Made by a program: the position numbers and the translations under genes. The notes below the pieces were generated by a model, which worked only from the letters and a program-made list of their open reading frames with translations, made no database searches and was not told where the DNA came from. From Limiplasma sp048370855 (GTDB lineage Bacteria; Bacillota; Clostridia; Christensenellales; Aristaeellaceae), in NCBI GenBank assembly GCA_048370855.1, contig DBGEOK010000015.1, positions 1 through 64,000 on the forward strand: a stretch of 64,000 bases of DNA, given 5' to 3'. Below, piece after piece: positions 17,164 to 25,217 of the stretch (positions within the stretch are counted from its first letter, which is position 1; every line of letters begins with the position of its first letter).

Positions 17164-18594
17164 TTATCCCCGGTGAATGATCGGCGCGCCGTGCCCGCCC
17201 AGGATCAGCCATTCCCCCTCTCCCAGCAGGCGCAGCAGCGCCCGGCGCTCCTCCGCGGCCCTTGCCGCGTCGGTATCCACGGAGGTCATTAAAAAGGGCG
17301 CAAGACGGTTAAACGACGCCTGCGGCGGCGTGAATCCCTTGAGGTTGACAAGGATATCCCCGGTAAGCGCGATGCGCTCTGAGCGCTCCAGCCAAACCGT
17401 TTCCCCCGCAACGTGACCGCCAAAGCCCTCCAACGCCTCCCAATGCAAGCCGTGGAAATCCAGCGTGCCAATCGGGACCAGCGGCTCCGCGAGCGGCTCC
17501 GCGCTTCCCCCAATCGCCCGCAGGCGTCCGGTTTCAGGCGGACGGTACGCGGAAAGCAGCTTGCTGATGCGCACATAGGGCGCATGAAGCGGGTTCCGCT
17601 CCCGGTAATTCGGCCTGCCTTCCCTCTCCCATTCAAAATTTTGACAGCATTTCCGGCTCATATAAACCTCGCCATAAAGATCGAGCATCCCGCAATGATC
17701 CACGTCCGCGTGAGTGACGAGGGCGGTCCCCGCCCTCATGTCGAAGCGCGGCAGGCGCGCGCGCAAAAGCCCAGTCAGCTCGTCGCGGTAGCATGCAAAG
17801 CCGCTGTCCACAAACAGGACAAACCCGTTTTTTTCAATGATGGTCAGGTTACAGCCCGCCGGCGGTTCCACCACGACAACGCGCGCGCCCGCCGCGCCCT
17901 CGCGCTCGCTTACGCGCGCCTCGAAGGCCACCCCGTTCCACGCGTGTATGCCCTCCGCAAAACGGCCGATAGAATCAAACGTTTGATAGGGAGGATGACT
18001 GCGCTCATCCAGCATCTGCATAATCTGGTTTGCGTTGATAATAAGCTGCCGCCGGTCCCCCTCCGACAGCTTGGCCCGCCCGGACACGTCGTTGGCAAAG
18101 TTCAGGTAAAAAACGGTGTTGTCCAGGTTATTCCCGCTTTTATCGTAATGCACGGCGCGGACCCGGCAAAGCTGCGAAGCCTCGCGCATGAAGCGGCTTA
18201 CCGCCTCGCCGTCCTCCACCAGCAGGCCCATCCTGAAATATTGATAAGGCCCGCCGTTTTCCTGCGAGCTGATATAAGAAATGTTAAAGCGATAACGGTC
18301 GATGAGCTCCAGTATCGGAACCACCGCCCCCGGGCGGTCCGGCAGCCTAAATTCCAGCATTATGACGCTTGCGGACTGCGGCTTCTCCGGCAGGTAGCCC
18401 AGCCCGCGCAGCCCGGCGTCCACAGCCTCGAGCTGTTCCGGCGTGCCCTCCGCCTCGATAAAGAGCGTGTGCATGTCTACCGCCTTGTGATAACTCACCC
18501 GGGTAATGTTCGCCCCGATTTTGGCAACGCACCGGCTCGCCGCCAGAAAGGCCCCCACGCGGTCCGGCATGGTGGTGGTAAAGGTTTGCCTCAT
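17164..18594 (-). CDS. ACT-ACT-metallo-beta-lactamase fusion protein
   Basis: The product is 476 aa. Residues about 1-150 are two ACT domains (TTTMPDRVGAFLAASRCVAKIGANITRV..., then MLEFRLPDRPGAVVPILELIDRYRFNISYIS...). The rest is a metallo-beta-lactamase fold with FVLFVDSGFACYRDEL, the metal motif at 295-300 reading HADVDH instead of HxHxDH, IALTGDILVN and the final GGHGAPIIH. ACT parts bind amino acids in known proteins, so ligand-controlled hydrolase activity is inferred. The ATG at 18594 has GAGGAGG upstream; the frame extends further without a site. The substrate is unknown. Confidence 0.8.
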   Translation of the reverse strand: MRQTFTTTMPDRVGAFLAASRCVAKIGANITRVSYHKAVDMHTLFIEAEGTPEQLEAVDAGLRGLGYLPEKPQSASVIMLEFRLPDRPGAVVPILELIDRYRFNISYISSQENGGPYQYFRMGLLVEDGEAVSRFMREASQLCRVRAVHYDKSGNNLDNTVFYLNFANDVSGRAKLSEGDRRQLIINANQIMQMLDERSHPPYQTFDSIGRFAEGIHAWNGVAFEARVSEREGAAGARVVVVEPPAGCNLTIIEKNGFVLFVDSGFACYRDELTGLLRARLPRFDMRAGTALVTHADVDHCGMLDLYGEVYMSRKCCQNFEWEREGRPNYRERNPLHAPYVRISKLLSAYRPPETGRLRAIGGSAEPLAEPLVPIGTLDFHGLHWEALEGFGGHVAGETVWLERSERIALTGDILVNLKGFTPPQASFNRLAPFLMTSVDTDAARAAEERRALLRLLGEGEWLILGGHGAPIIHRG

Positions 18595-18747
18595 AAGCCT
18601 CCTCCTCGTCAAAACCGACGGTAGCATACCATAGATCCGCCTTTCCGACAAGCGGGCCGCCCGCCTTTTTCCGTCAAACCCCGGACTGTCCGTTTTCTTT
18701 CCGCCGGAAAAAAGCAAGCGACGGGTTTCATTCCGGTTGAAACGTGG

Positions 18748-18753
18748 TATAAT
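18748..18753 (+). promoter_or_regulatory. -10 element before the NrdD-like gene
   Basis: A perfect TATAAT lies 54 bases before the ATG at 18808. The only hexamer at 16 bases is TTTCAT, so the -35 is weak. It lies in the 213-base divergent gap with the ACT-MBL gene. Confidence 0.45.
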
Positions 18754-18807
18754 ACTTATAACGCAAGATATGGTATCTTACGATACGATCGGAAAGGATG
18801 ATCCACT

Positions 18808-19077
18808 ATGGCTTGTACCGTCACAGTCACCAACGGCGCGCTGGAGCAGGCAGAAATCAACGCCTATATCGACCGCGCCACCAAAAAATACGGCGTCGAA
18901 CCCCAGCATATCGATATCAACGTCTGCGGGGACGAGGTAGAGCTGAGTTATGATCTCGGCGCCCGTCCGTTCCACCGCATCCGCCGCATTACCGGCTATC
19001 TGGTGGGCACGCTGGACCGGTTTAACAACGCCAAGCGCGCCGAGGAGCGGGACCGTGTGAAGCACTGCATTTCATAA
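18808..19077 (+). CDS. Small NrdD-tail-like protein
   Basis: The 89-aa product ends in FHRIRRITGYLVGTLDRFNNAKRAEERDRVKH, which matches the C-terminal segment of class III (anaerobic) ribonucleotide reductase NrdD as found in Clostridia. It lacks the large catalytic domain and the zinc cysteines. The N-terminal half (about 1-50) is a short alpha/beta segment. Many Clostridia carry such short proteins annotated as anaerobic ribonucleoside-triphosphate reductase; their role is unproven. The ATG follows AAAGGA. It could be a structural partner of NrdD or an independent protein. Confidence 0.65.
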   Translation: MACTVTVTNGALEQAEINAYIDRATKKYGVEPQHIDINVCGDEVELSYDLGARPFHRIRRITGYLVGTLDRFNNAKRAEERDRVKHCIS

Positions 19078-19101
19078 AAAGCGCTTTTTCTCAAATGCCT
19101 C

Positions 19102-19130
19102 TTGTCAAGCGGGAGGAAAGCGCGTATAAT
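19102..19130 (+). promoter_or_regulatory. Promoter of the serS T-box leader
   Basis: TTGTCA at 19102-19107 and TATAAT at 19125-19130 are separated by 17 bases, a near-consensus housekeeping promoter. Transcription should start near 19137. Confidence 0.85.
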
Positions 19131-19136
19131 ACGTCA

Positions 19137-19372
19137 GGAAAGGCATTGACCGTGAAGCAGGTCGCCATGCCGCCAAGAAGAGAGCAGCCGGATGGTGCGA
19201 GGCTGCGGCGCGGGCAACCGTTCCATCACGAGAGCCAGGCGGCGACGAGCCGCCCGCGTGCGCCCGATACAGCGCGGAAAAGTGAAGGCGTAAGCCTTAA
19301 GCCGGGTGGCACCGCGGAGTCACGCATCCCTCCGTCCCTGCGACTGCGTAAGCGGTCGGCGGGGACGTTTTT
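19137..19372 (+). promoter_or_regulatory. T-box riboswitch for serS (tRNA-Ser)
   Basis: The leader has the conserved T-box GGGTGGCACCGCGG (19304-19317) and stem I features AAGAGAGC and GGTGCGAG. A terminator stem CGTCCC...GGGGACG followed by T's spans 19333-19372. In the specifier loop, TCC at 19222-19224 is followed by ATCACGAGAG as in other T-boxes, so the specifier is probably the serine codon UCC. Uncharged tRNA-Ser would stabilise the antiterminator and raise serS expression. Confidence 0.9.
19333..19372 (+). terminator. T-box terminator before serS
   Basis: The stem CGTCCC / GGGGACG is followed by TTTTT. It competes with the T-box antiterminator immediately upstream and ends transcription when tRNA-Ser is charged. 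Confidence 0.85.
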
Positions 19373-19408
19373 GATGGTGGAAAAAGCAACCAAAGGAGGA
19401 ACCGACCC

Positions 19409-20680
19409 ATGTTGGACATGAAACGCATCCGTCAAAACCCTAAGGAGCTCCAGGACGCGCTGAAGGCGCGCCACAAGGATATTTCCCTGGAGGGGTTTCT
19501 GAACCAGGACGAACAGCGCCGTAAGCTGATGGCGCAGGTGGAAGAAAAAAAAGCGCTGCGCAACCAGACCAGCAAAAAGATCGGCGAGGCGAAAAAAAGC
19601 GGCGCGCCGGAAAGCGAAACCGCCGCCATTATGGAAGATATGCGCAAGCTGGGAGATGAAATTGCCGCAATCGACGCAGATATCGCGGATCTGGAGCAGG
19701 CAATGGAAAGCTTTTTGATGAGCGTGCCAAACTTTCCGCACGAAAGCGTGCCGGTCGGCGCGGACGAGCGCGACAATGTGGAGCAGCGCCGCTGGGGCGA
19801 GCCGCGCCAATTCGGCTGGAAACCCAAAGCCCACTGGGACATCGGAACAGACCTGGGTATTCTGGATTTTGACACCGCCGCGAAGGTATCCGGGGCGCGC
19901 TTCACCTTTTACCGCGGGCTGGGCGCGCGGCTGGAACGCGCCGTCATTAACTTTTTCCTGAATACGCATGTGGATAACGGCTATGACGAGATTTATCCTC
20001 CCTATATGGTCACGCGCGCGGCGATGACGGGCACCGGCCAGCTTCCTAAGTTTGAGGAGGATGCCTATAAGGTGGACAAGGATACCTTCCTGATCCCCAC
20101 CGCGGAGGTCCCCGTCACCAACATGTACCGTGAAATGATCCTGGACGGCGCGGCGCTGCCGATCCGCCATTGCGCGTACTCCACATGCTTCCGCGCGGAG
20201 GCGGGCAGCGCGGGGCGCGATACGCGCGGCCTGATCCGCCAGCACCAGTTTAACAAGGTGGAAATGGTCAAGATCGCCAAGCCCGAGCAGAGCTATGACG
20301 AGCTGGAGAGCATGACCGCGGAGGCCGAACGGGTGCTTCAGCTTCTGGGCCTCCCGTATCGCGTGGTTACGCTGTGTACGGGCGACATGGGCTTCAGCGC
20401 GGCCAAAACCTACGATATCGAGGTATGGATGCCCAGCTACGACCGATACGTAGAGATTTCGAGCTGCTCCAACTGCGAGGATTTTCAGGCCCGGCGCGCG
20501 GGCATCCGATTCCGGGATACGCCAAAGGATAAGCCGAGGTTTGCCCATACGCTCAACGGCAGCGGCGTCGCCGTCGGCCGTACCGTCGCCGCCATCCTGG
20601 AAAATTACCAGAATGAGGACGGCTCCGTCACTGTGCCTAACGCGCTTATCCCCTACATGGGGACGGAGCTTATCAGATAA
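19409..20680 (+). CDS. serS: Seryl-tRNA synthetase
   Basis: This enzyme charges tRNA-Ser and tRNA-Sec with serine. The 423-aa class II synthetase has the N-terminal coiled-coil arm (about residues 30-100), FRAEAGSAGRDTRGLIRQHQF as motif 2, and LNGSGVAVGRTVAAILENYQ as motif 3. The length is typical. The start has AAAGGAGG 9 nt upstream. Control is by the T-box leader. Confidence 0.97.
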   Translation: MLDMKRIRQNPKELQDALKARHKDISLEGFLNQDEQRRKLMAQVEEKKALRNQTSKKIGEAKKSGAPESETAAIMEDMRKLGDEIAAIDADIADLEQAMESFLMSVPNFPHESVPVGADERDNVEQRRWGEPRQFGWKPKAHWDIGTDLGILDFDTAAKVSGARFTFYRGLGARLERAVINFFLNTHVDNGYDEIYPPYMVTRAAMTGTGQLPKFEEDAYKVDKDTFLIPTAEVPVTNMYREMILDGAALPIRHCAYSTCFRAEAGSAGRDTRGLIRQHQFNKVEMVKIAKPEQSYDELESMTAEAERVLQLLGLPYRVVTLCTGDMGFSAAKTYDIEVWMPSYDRYVEISSCSNCEDFQARRAGIRFRDTPKDKPRFAHTLNGSGVAVGRTVAAILENYQNEDGSVTVPNALIPYMGTELIR

Positions 20681-20718
20681 GCGTCTCAGCCGGGAATCCG
20701 CACGAAACCAGACCGCCC

Positions 20719-20760
20719 GGGGGCGGACCTTGGGCGGCAGCCCAATGTCCGCCCCCTTTT
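20719..20760 (+). terminator. serS terminator
   Basis: A long stem (GGGGGCGGAC / GTCCGCCCCC with an inner TGGGC/GCCCA pair) is followed by TTTT, 39 bases after the serS stop. Confidence 0.85.
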
Positions 20761-21300
20761 GCCGTGGGGGACATCCGCCCGCGCTTCGGGCTCAAAAGCT
20801 TCTGGACGCGCAAACGCCTTGCTCTAAGCCGCCTTCGCCGAGAGGGCCGGGCAAAACGTCGTTTCAAGAGTGCCGAGGGGCCAACGCTCGCCTCCGTCAC
20901 CCGCAAGCTCAATCGTCGCCCGCCGCCTGGCCGGGCGGCGTTCTCGTTTCGCTCCCTCGCCAATATTGGCGTTCCGGGTACTGCCGTACCCGGCCCTTGT
21001 ATTGGCTCACGCCTGCGCATCGCTTTGCCGCTTCGCGGCAAGTGGCCACAGGCCACACGCTCCCCTCCGGCGCACTTCCATTCGCTTTCGCCTTCGGCGA
21101 ACAGCCCACCGGGCTGACGCTCATTTCCAGTGCCACAGGGCTGACGCTCATTTCCAGTGCCATCGGGCCAACGCTCGCCTCCGTCAACCCCTGGGCCGCG
21201 TTCGCGGCCCAGGCAAAGGGATTCCTAAGGGCGAAGCCCTTAGGCGGTGGGCTTGGGAGGCGGAGCCTCCCAACGTCCCTGCCCGCTAAAGAAAGCCCAT
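20761..21300 (-). repeat. Mosaic hairpin region with composite repeat, copy 2
   Basis: No gene is visible here. Many short palindromes occur in series: CCAATATTGG, CCGGGTACTGCCGTACCCGG, GCCGCTTCGCGGC, GTGGCCACAGGCCAC and TTCGCCTTCGGCGAA. The three-hairpin unit follows at 21192-21271 in inverse orientation to copy 1. The stretch 21020-21090 matches the reverse complement of 25115-25190, so the unit shared with copy 3 is about 250 bases long. The string GGGCCAACGCTCGCCTCCGT occurs twice (near 20878 and 21165). Confidence 0.8.
21107..21187 (+). repeat. 27-base tandem repeat, three copies
   Basis: Units at 21107-21133 and 21134-21160 differ only near their first bases and share GGGCTGACGCTCATTTCCAG. 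The third (21161-21187) is diverged and reads GGGCCAACGCTCGCCTCCGT. It is a simple tandem array without spacers. Confidence 0.85.
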
Positions 21301-21440
21301 GACCTGTATTGCCCAAAAAGGAGGCGGCGCTTTTTTCACGCGCTGGGGCGTCGCTCAAAAAGCGCCGATAATGTCCCGCTCCTTTGGGCAACATAAATCC
21401 GGCGACATGAAGAGGCCAAGCGAAAGGACGGCTGCCCAAA

Positions 21441-21953
21441 ATGCTGGATGAAAGAATATCGGGGCTTTTGAACGACCAAATCAACAAGGAGCTGTATTCC
21501 GCCTATCTGTATCTTTCCTTTTCCCGTTTTTATACCGAAAAAGGCCTGAACGGCTTCGCGGGCTGGTTTTTGGTTCAGGCGCAGGAAGAGCGCGACCACG
21601 CGCTGCTGATCGTGCGTTATATGCAAAACAACGATGCGGCCGTAACCTATGAGGCCATCGACCGTCCGGACGCCGCGCCGGACGAGGCCATCGACCCGCT
21701 GAAGGCCGCCCTGGTGCATGAGCAGTATGTCACCGGCCTGATCCACCAGCTTTGCGAGGCCGCCCAGGAAAGGCGCGATTTCCGCACCCTGCAGTTTCTG
21801 GACTGGTTTGTGAAGGAGCAGGGCGAGGAAGAAGCCACCGTCAGCGAGCTGATTAAGAGGATGGAGCTTTTTGGCGCCGATCCCAGGGGGCTTTATCTGC
21901 TCGATTCCGAGCTTGGCTCCCGCGTATACGCGCCGCCCACGCCTGCGCTCTAG
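21441..21953 (+). CDS. ftnA: Ferritin
   Basis: Ferritin stores iron in a 24-subunit shell and oxidises Fe(II). The 170-aa protein has the non-haem ferritin pattern: NKELYSAYLYLSFSRFY with the first ligand Glu, QAQEERDHALLIVRYM with ExxH, and DWFVKEQGEEEATVSELI near the C-terminus. The start follows an AAAGGA site. It stands alone after the hairpin-rich gap. In a strict anaerobe it probably buffers iron and oxygen stress. Confidence 0.93.
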   Translation: MLDERISGLLNDQINKELYSAYLYLSFSRFYTEKGLNGFAGWFLVQAQEERDHALLIVRYMQNNDAAVTYEAIDRPDAAPDEAIDPLKAALVHEQYVTGLIHQLCEAAQERRDFRTLQFLDWFVKEQGEEEATVSELIKRMELFGADPRGLYLLDSELGSRVYAPPTPAL

Positions 21954-22025
21954 CCCGCCAAGCCATGGCGAAGCGCGAGGACGCGCCGGCGCTCGCATGT
22001 TCCTGTTTCCGCCCGGCCAAGCTTC

Positions 22026-23855
22026 CTATTCCGTCAGGCCCATCCGCCTGAGCCGCGCGAGAATGCCGCCGGGCTTTCGGTGATGACGCCGCGCGATTTC
22101 CTCCATCGGCACCTCGCGCTCAAACTCGTCGCGCAGCTCCGCTTCTTCCTCCCGCGTCCAGGGCTTGCCGGCGGCCTCGAGCCCATTCGGCCTGTCCGCA
22201 GCGCCGGGGTCTTTCCTGGCCGTTTTGGCAGGACGACCGCGCGGCTTGGCGTCAAACGCCTCCAGCGCCTCGTTCGGCTCCCGCCCGTCCCGGATGACCG
22301 ATAGAAAAAGCTCCCCATACCGCTCCTGCTTGGCCAAGCCAACGCCGGATATATCCAAAAACGCGTCCGGGGTTTCCGGCCTTTTTTTAACCATATCATA
22401 TAGAGACGCGTCCGAAAAGATGGTATAGGCGGGCGTATGTCGCCGTGCCGCCAGAAGCCCCCGCAGGGCCTTGAGGTTTTCAAACAGCGCCGCTTCCCAG
22501 GATGTCAAATCGGACTCCGCGCTTCGCCGCGCAATTTGCCGCTGCGCTTTGGCTATCTGGCGTTCCTCGCGCCGCGCCTCCCGCTCCTGGGCCGCGCTTG
22601 GCCGACGCGCCCTTCCGTTTTCCACCTCGAAAGCGTCGCCGTCGCATACCGAGCAATTCCCGCATTGCTCCGGCGCGCCGTACTCGTCAAAATAGCGCAG
22701 CAGAAAACGGCGCAGGCAGGTTTTGCTCGTTGCGTAAAACGTCATTTGACGAAGCCGCTCCAGGTCGCGCGCCCGGATCTCCTCCCGCTGCTCCCCGGTC
22801 AGCTCCGGGTTTTCCTCCGCATGCTCCAGCATCCAGCGGGCGGTTATTACATCCTGCCCGCTGTACAACAGCAGGCATTCGGCCGGAGCGCCGTCACGGC
22901 CCGCGCGCCCGGCCTCCTGATAGTAGCTTTCCAAATTCATCGGCATGTTGTAATGCACAACGAAGCGAACGTTGGATTTATCTATGCCCATTCCGAAGGC
23001 GTTGGTCGCCACCATCACCCTTGTCCGGTCAAACTGAAAGTCGTCCTGGCTTGTGCGCCGCTCCAGGTCGGTCAGGCCGGCGTGATAGCGCGCCGCGCTG
23101 TATCCCGCCAGCTTCAGCTTATCCGTGACCTCCTCCACAGCCTTCCTTGTGGCGCAGTAAACAATGCCGCTTTCTTCCCCCATCGTTTCCAGAAAGGCGC
23201 ACAGCATGGCAAACTTGTTGGTGGGCTTCACGCAGGAAAAATGAAGGTTCGGCCTGTTATAGCCCGTAGCGACGCAGATAGGCTCTTTCAGCCGGAGCAG
23301 CTTGATGATGTCGCTCCTGACCTGCCGCGTGGCGGTCGCGGTAAAGGCCCCCACCGGCGGGCGGCTGGGCAGCCTGTCCACAAAGTCCGCAATGCGCAAA
23401 TAGCTTGGCCGGAAATCCTGCCCCCATTGGGATACGCAGTGCGCCTCGTCCACCGCCAGGAGGGAAACGCGCGCCCCGCGTACAAAATCCATGAACTGCG
23501 GCGTATCCAGGCGTTCAGGCGCGACATAAATAATTTGATACGCCCCGTTCGCGGCCCGGCGGATGGCTTCGCCCTGCTGCCAGGGCGTCAGGCTGGAGTT
23601 GATATAGGCGGCGGCCACCCCGGATGCCTTGAGCGACATAACCTGATCCTTCATCAGGGAAATCAGCGGGGATATCACCAGCGTGACGCCGTCCAGCATC
23701 AGTCCCGGAAGCTGATAGCAAATCGATTTTCCCGCGCCGGTCGGCATGACGCCCAGCACGTCGCGCCCGTTGAGCAGGCCGTCGATCAAGCTGTCCTGGC
23801 CGTCGCGGAAGGCGTCGTGGCCAAAGACCCTTTTGAGAACCTCAACCCTGTCCAA
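22026..23855 (-). CDS. recQ: ATP-dependent DNA helicase RecQ
   Basis: This superfamily 2 3'-5' helicase acts in recombination and fork repair. The 609-aa protein has MPTGAGKSICYQLP (Walker A), DEAHCVSQWGQDFRPSY, the motif VMVATNAFGMGIDKSNVRFV, QEAGRAGRDG and a four-Cys zinc site (CLRRFLLRYF...CGNCSVC). A single HRDC-like domain (about 470-540) follows, and the tail ends in a basic helix-turn-helix-like segment (MEEIARRHHRKPGGILARLRRM) that standard RecQ lacks. The start is a TTG, eight bases after AAGGGGG. Confidence 0.94.
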   Translation of the reverse strand: MDRVEVLKRVFGHDAFRDGQDSLIDGLLNGRDVLGVMPTGAGKSICYQLPGLMLDGVTLVISPLISLMKDQVMSLKASGVAAAYINSSLTPWQQGEAIRRAANGAYQIIYVAPERLDTPQFMDFVRGARVSLLAVDEAHCVSQWGQDFRPSYLRIADFVDRLPSRPPVGAFTATATRQVRSDIIKLLRLKEPICVATGYNRPNLHFSCVKPTNKFAMLCAFLETMGEESGIVYCATRKAVEEVTDKLKLAGYSAARYHAGLTDLERRTSQDDFQFDRTRVMVATNAFGMGIDKSNVRFVVHYNMPMNLESYYQEAGRAGRDGAPAECLLLYSGQDVITARWMLEHAEENPELTGEQREEIRARDLERLRQMTFYATSKTCLRRFLLRYFDEYGAPEQCGNCSVCDGDAFEVENGRARRPSAAQEREARREERQIAKAQRQIARRSAESDLTSWEAALFENLKALRGLLAARRHTPAYTIFSDASLYDMVKKRPETPDAFLDISGVGLAKQERYGELFLSVIRDGREPNEALEAFDAKPRGRPAKTARKDPGAADRPNGLEAAGKPWTREEEAELRDEFEREVPMEEIARRHHRKPGGILARLRRMGLTE

Positions 23856-23985
23856 AGGGCGCGCCCCCTTTCGTTTTCGATTGGATTTTTTTCAAAACGA
23901 TGGGATGAATCCCGCGGTTTTCCACGTTGGATAACCGAACCGCATGCATCATTGTATCAGAAAATGACGGAAAGAGGAATACGCC

Positions 23986-24945
23986 ATGAAAAAGCTCCTG
24001 GCCACGCTGACAGTGTTGGCGCTGCTCGCCGCGGCTCCGGCCGCTCTGGGAGAGGAAGAAACGCCGTATATCAACAACCCAAATCCCAAGGATCGCCTTC
24101 ACTTGAGGAGCGCGCCTTCGCGCAGCGCCCAGTCCCTTGGAAAATATTACAACGGCGCGATGATCGAGGTGCTGGACGCCTCCATCCCAGGCTGGGTCAA
24201 GGTGCGGGTCGGCGGCGAACCCGGCGCTCTGACCGGGTATATGCAGAGCCAATTCATCGTCTATGCCCCGGCCGGCGACCCGCCGCCCGTACAAAGCGCC
24301 ATGCCGGAATATGCGAGTGACAGCGTCCTTACCGTTTACTTTCAGCCAAGCGCATCCGCCGCCACCCTCGACGTGAGCGCCGGACTAAGCGTGTTCCTCA
24401 TAGGCTTTACGGATCGCTGGTGGCATGTCGCCGTGCAAATTCCGGGAGAAGGCGATTATACCTATTTCCTGCCCGCGGGAGGGGCCGGGCTGAAGCCGGC
24501 CGGCAGCCAGGCGCGGACTTACGCCCACATCAGCAACCCAGACCCCAAGGACCGCTTGCATCTGCGGGCGACACCCTCCTTAACAGGGCGGAGCCTTGGC
24601 AAATACTACAACGGCACGATCGGAACCGTTTTAGGGTACTCTAAGGACGGCAAATGGGTGAAGGTAGATCTCTACGGTCGCCAAGGCTATATGCAGCGCG
24701 GCTTCCTTACCCTGTCCGGCGAGACAAACAACACGCTGTACGCCATCCCGACCATCCAGGCCACCGCGGCAAAGCCCGTGCTGTATGAACTCCCGGATAC
24801 GGCGAACTCCCGCAAAAAGGCGCTCCAAACCGGAACCGACCTGGAGACGCTGGGCATTGTGGACAGCGTGTGGCTTCATGTGCGCATGGGAACCTTGACC
24901 GGGTTTATCAGGCGTTCTCAAACGAACTTTGTGGATAACCGCTAG
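23986..24945 (+). CDS. Exported SH3-repeat protein
   Basis: The 319-aa protein has a signal peptide (MKKLLATLTVLALLAAAPAALG, about 22 residues). At least two bacterial SH3-like repeats begin NPNPKDRLHLRSAPSRSAQS and NPDPKDRLHLRATPSLTGRS, each followed by LGKYYNG. A middle segment and a C-terminal segment (about 250-319) look like two further diverged SH3 folds. No catalytic domain is present. Such proteins usually bind cell wall or partner proteins outside the cell. The start has GGAAAGAGG 8 nt upstream. It diverges from recQ. Confidence 0.75.
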   Translation: MKKLLATLTVLALLAAAPAALGEEETPYINNPNPKDRLHLRSAPSRSAQSLGKYYNGAMIEVLDASIPGWVKVRVGGEPGALTGYMQSQFIVYAPAGDPPPVQSAMPEYASDSVLTVYFQPSASAATLDVSAGLSVFLIGFTDRWWHVAVQIPGEGDYTYFLPAGGAGLKPAGSQARTYAHISNPDPKDRLHLRATPSLTGRSLGKYYNGTIGTVLGYSKDGKWVKVDLYGRQGYMQRGFLTLSGETNNTLYAIPTIQATAAKPVLYELPDTANSRKKALQTGTDLETLGIVDSVWLHVRMGTLTGFIRRSQTNFVDNR

Positions 24946-24980
24946 CGGTTCCTCGCGCCCGCAGGCGGGGGCTTCAACGC

Positions 24981-25215
24981 GTGGGGACGTTGGGAGGCTC
25001 CGCCTCCCAAGCCCTCCGCCTAAGGGCTTCGCCCTTAGGAATCCCTTTTCTTGGGCCGCGTTCGCGGCCCAATTTTGATTGATAGTGACGGAAGGGAGCG
25101 GCGGCCTGGTTTGTACTGAAAATGAGTGGAAGCGTGCCGGAGCGGAACGGGTGGCTTGCGGCCGCTTGCCGCGAAACGGCAAAGCGTTTGCCGCCGACTT
25201 CGCTTGCGCTCGTCT
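24981..25215 (+). repeat. Composite three-hairpin repeat, copy 3
   Basis: The palindromes lie at 24992-25008, 25021-25037 and 25052-25071, with the same order and spacing as copy 1. The tail (25075-25205) is similar to the inverted sequence at 21020-21190. It fills the gap between the SH3 protein and the convergent zinc-ribbon gene and ends three bases before that gene's stop codon. Confidence 0.85.
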
Positions 25216-25217
25216 TG

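Noticed and set aside
21107..21187. Tandem repeats that might be a CRISPR array
   Set aside because: The units are contiguous with a 27-base period, without unique spacers, only three in number, and no cas genes lie nearby.
22437..24320. A 627-codon plus-strand frame through recQ
   Set aside because: It is antisense to RecQ, whose helicase motifs are clear, and runs into the SH3 gene in another frame.
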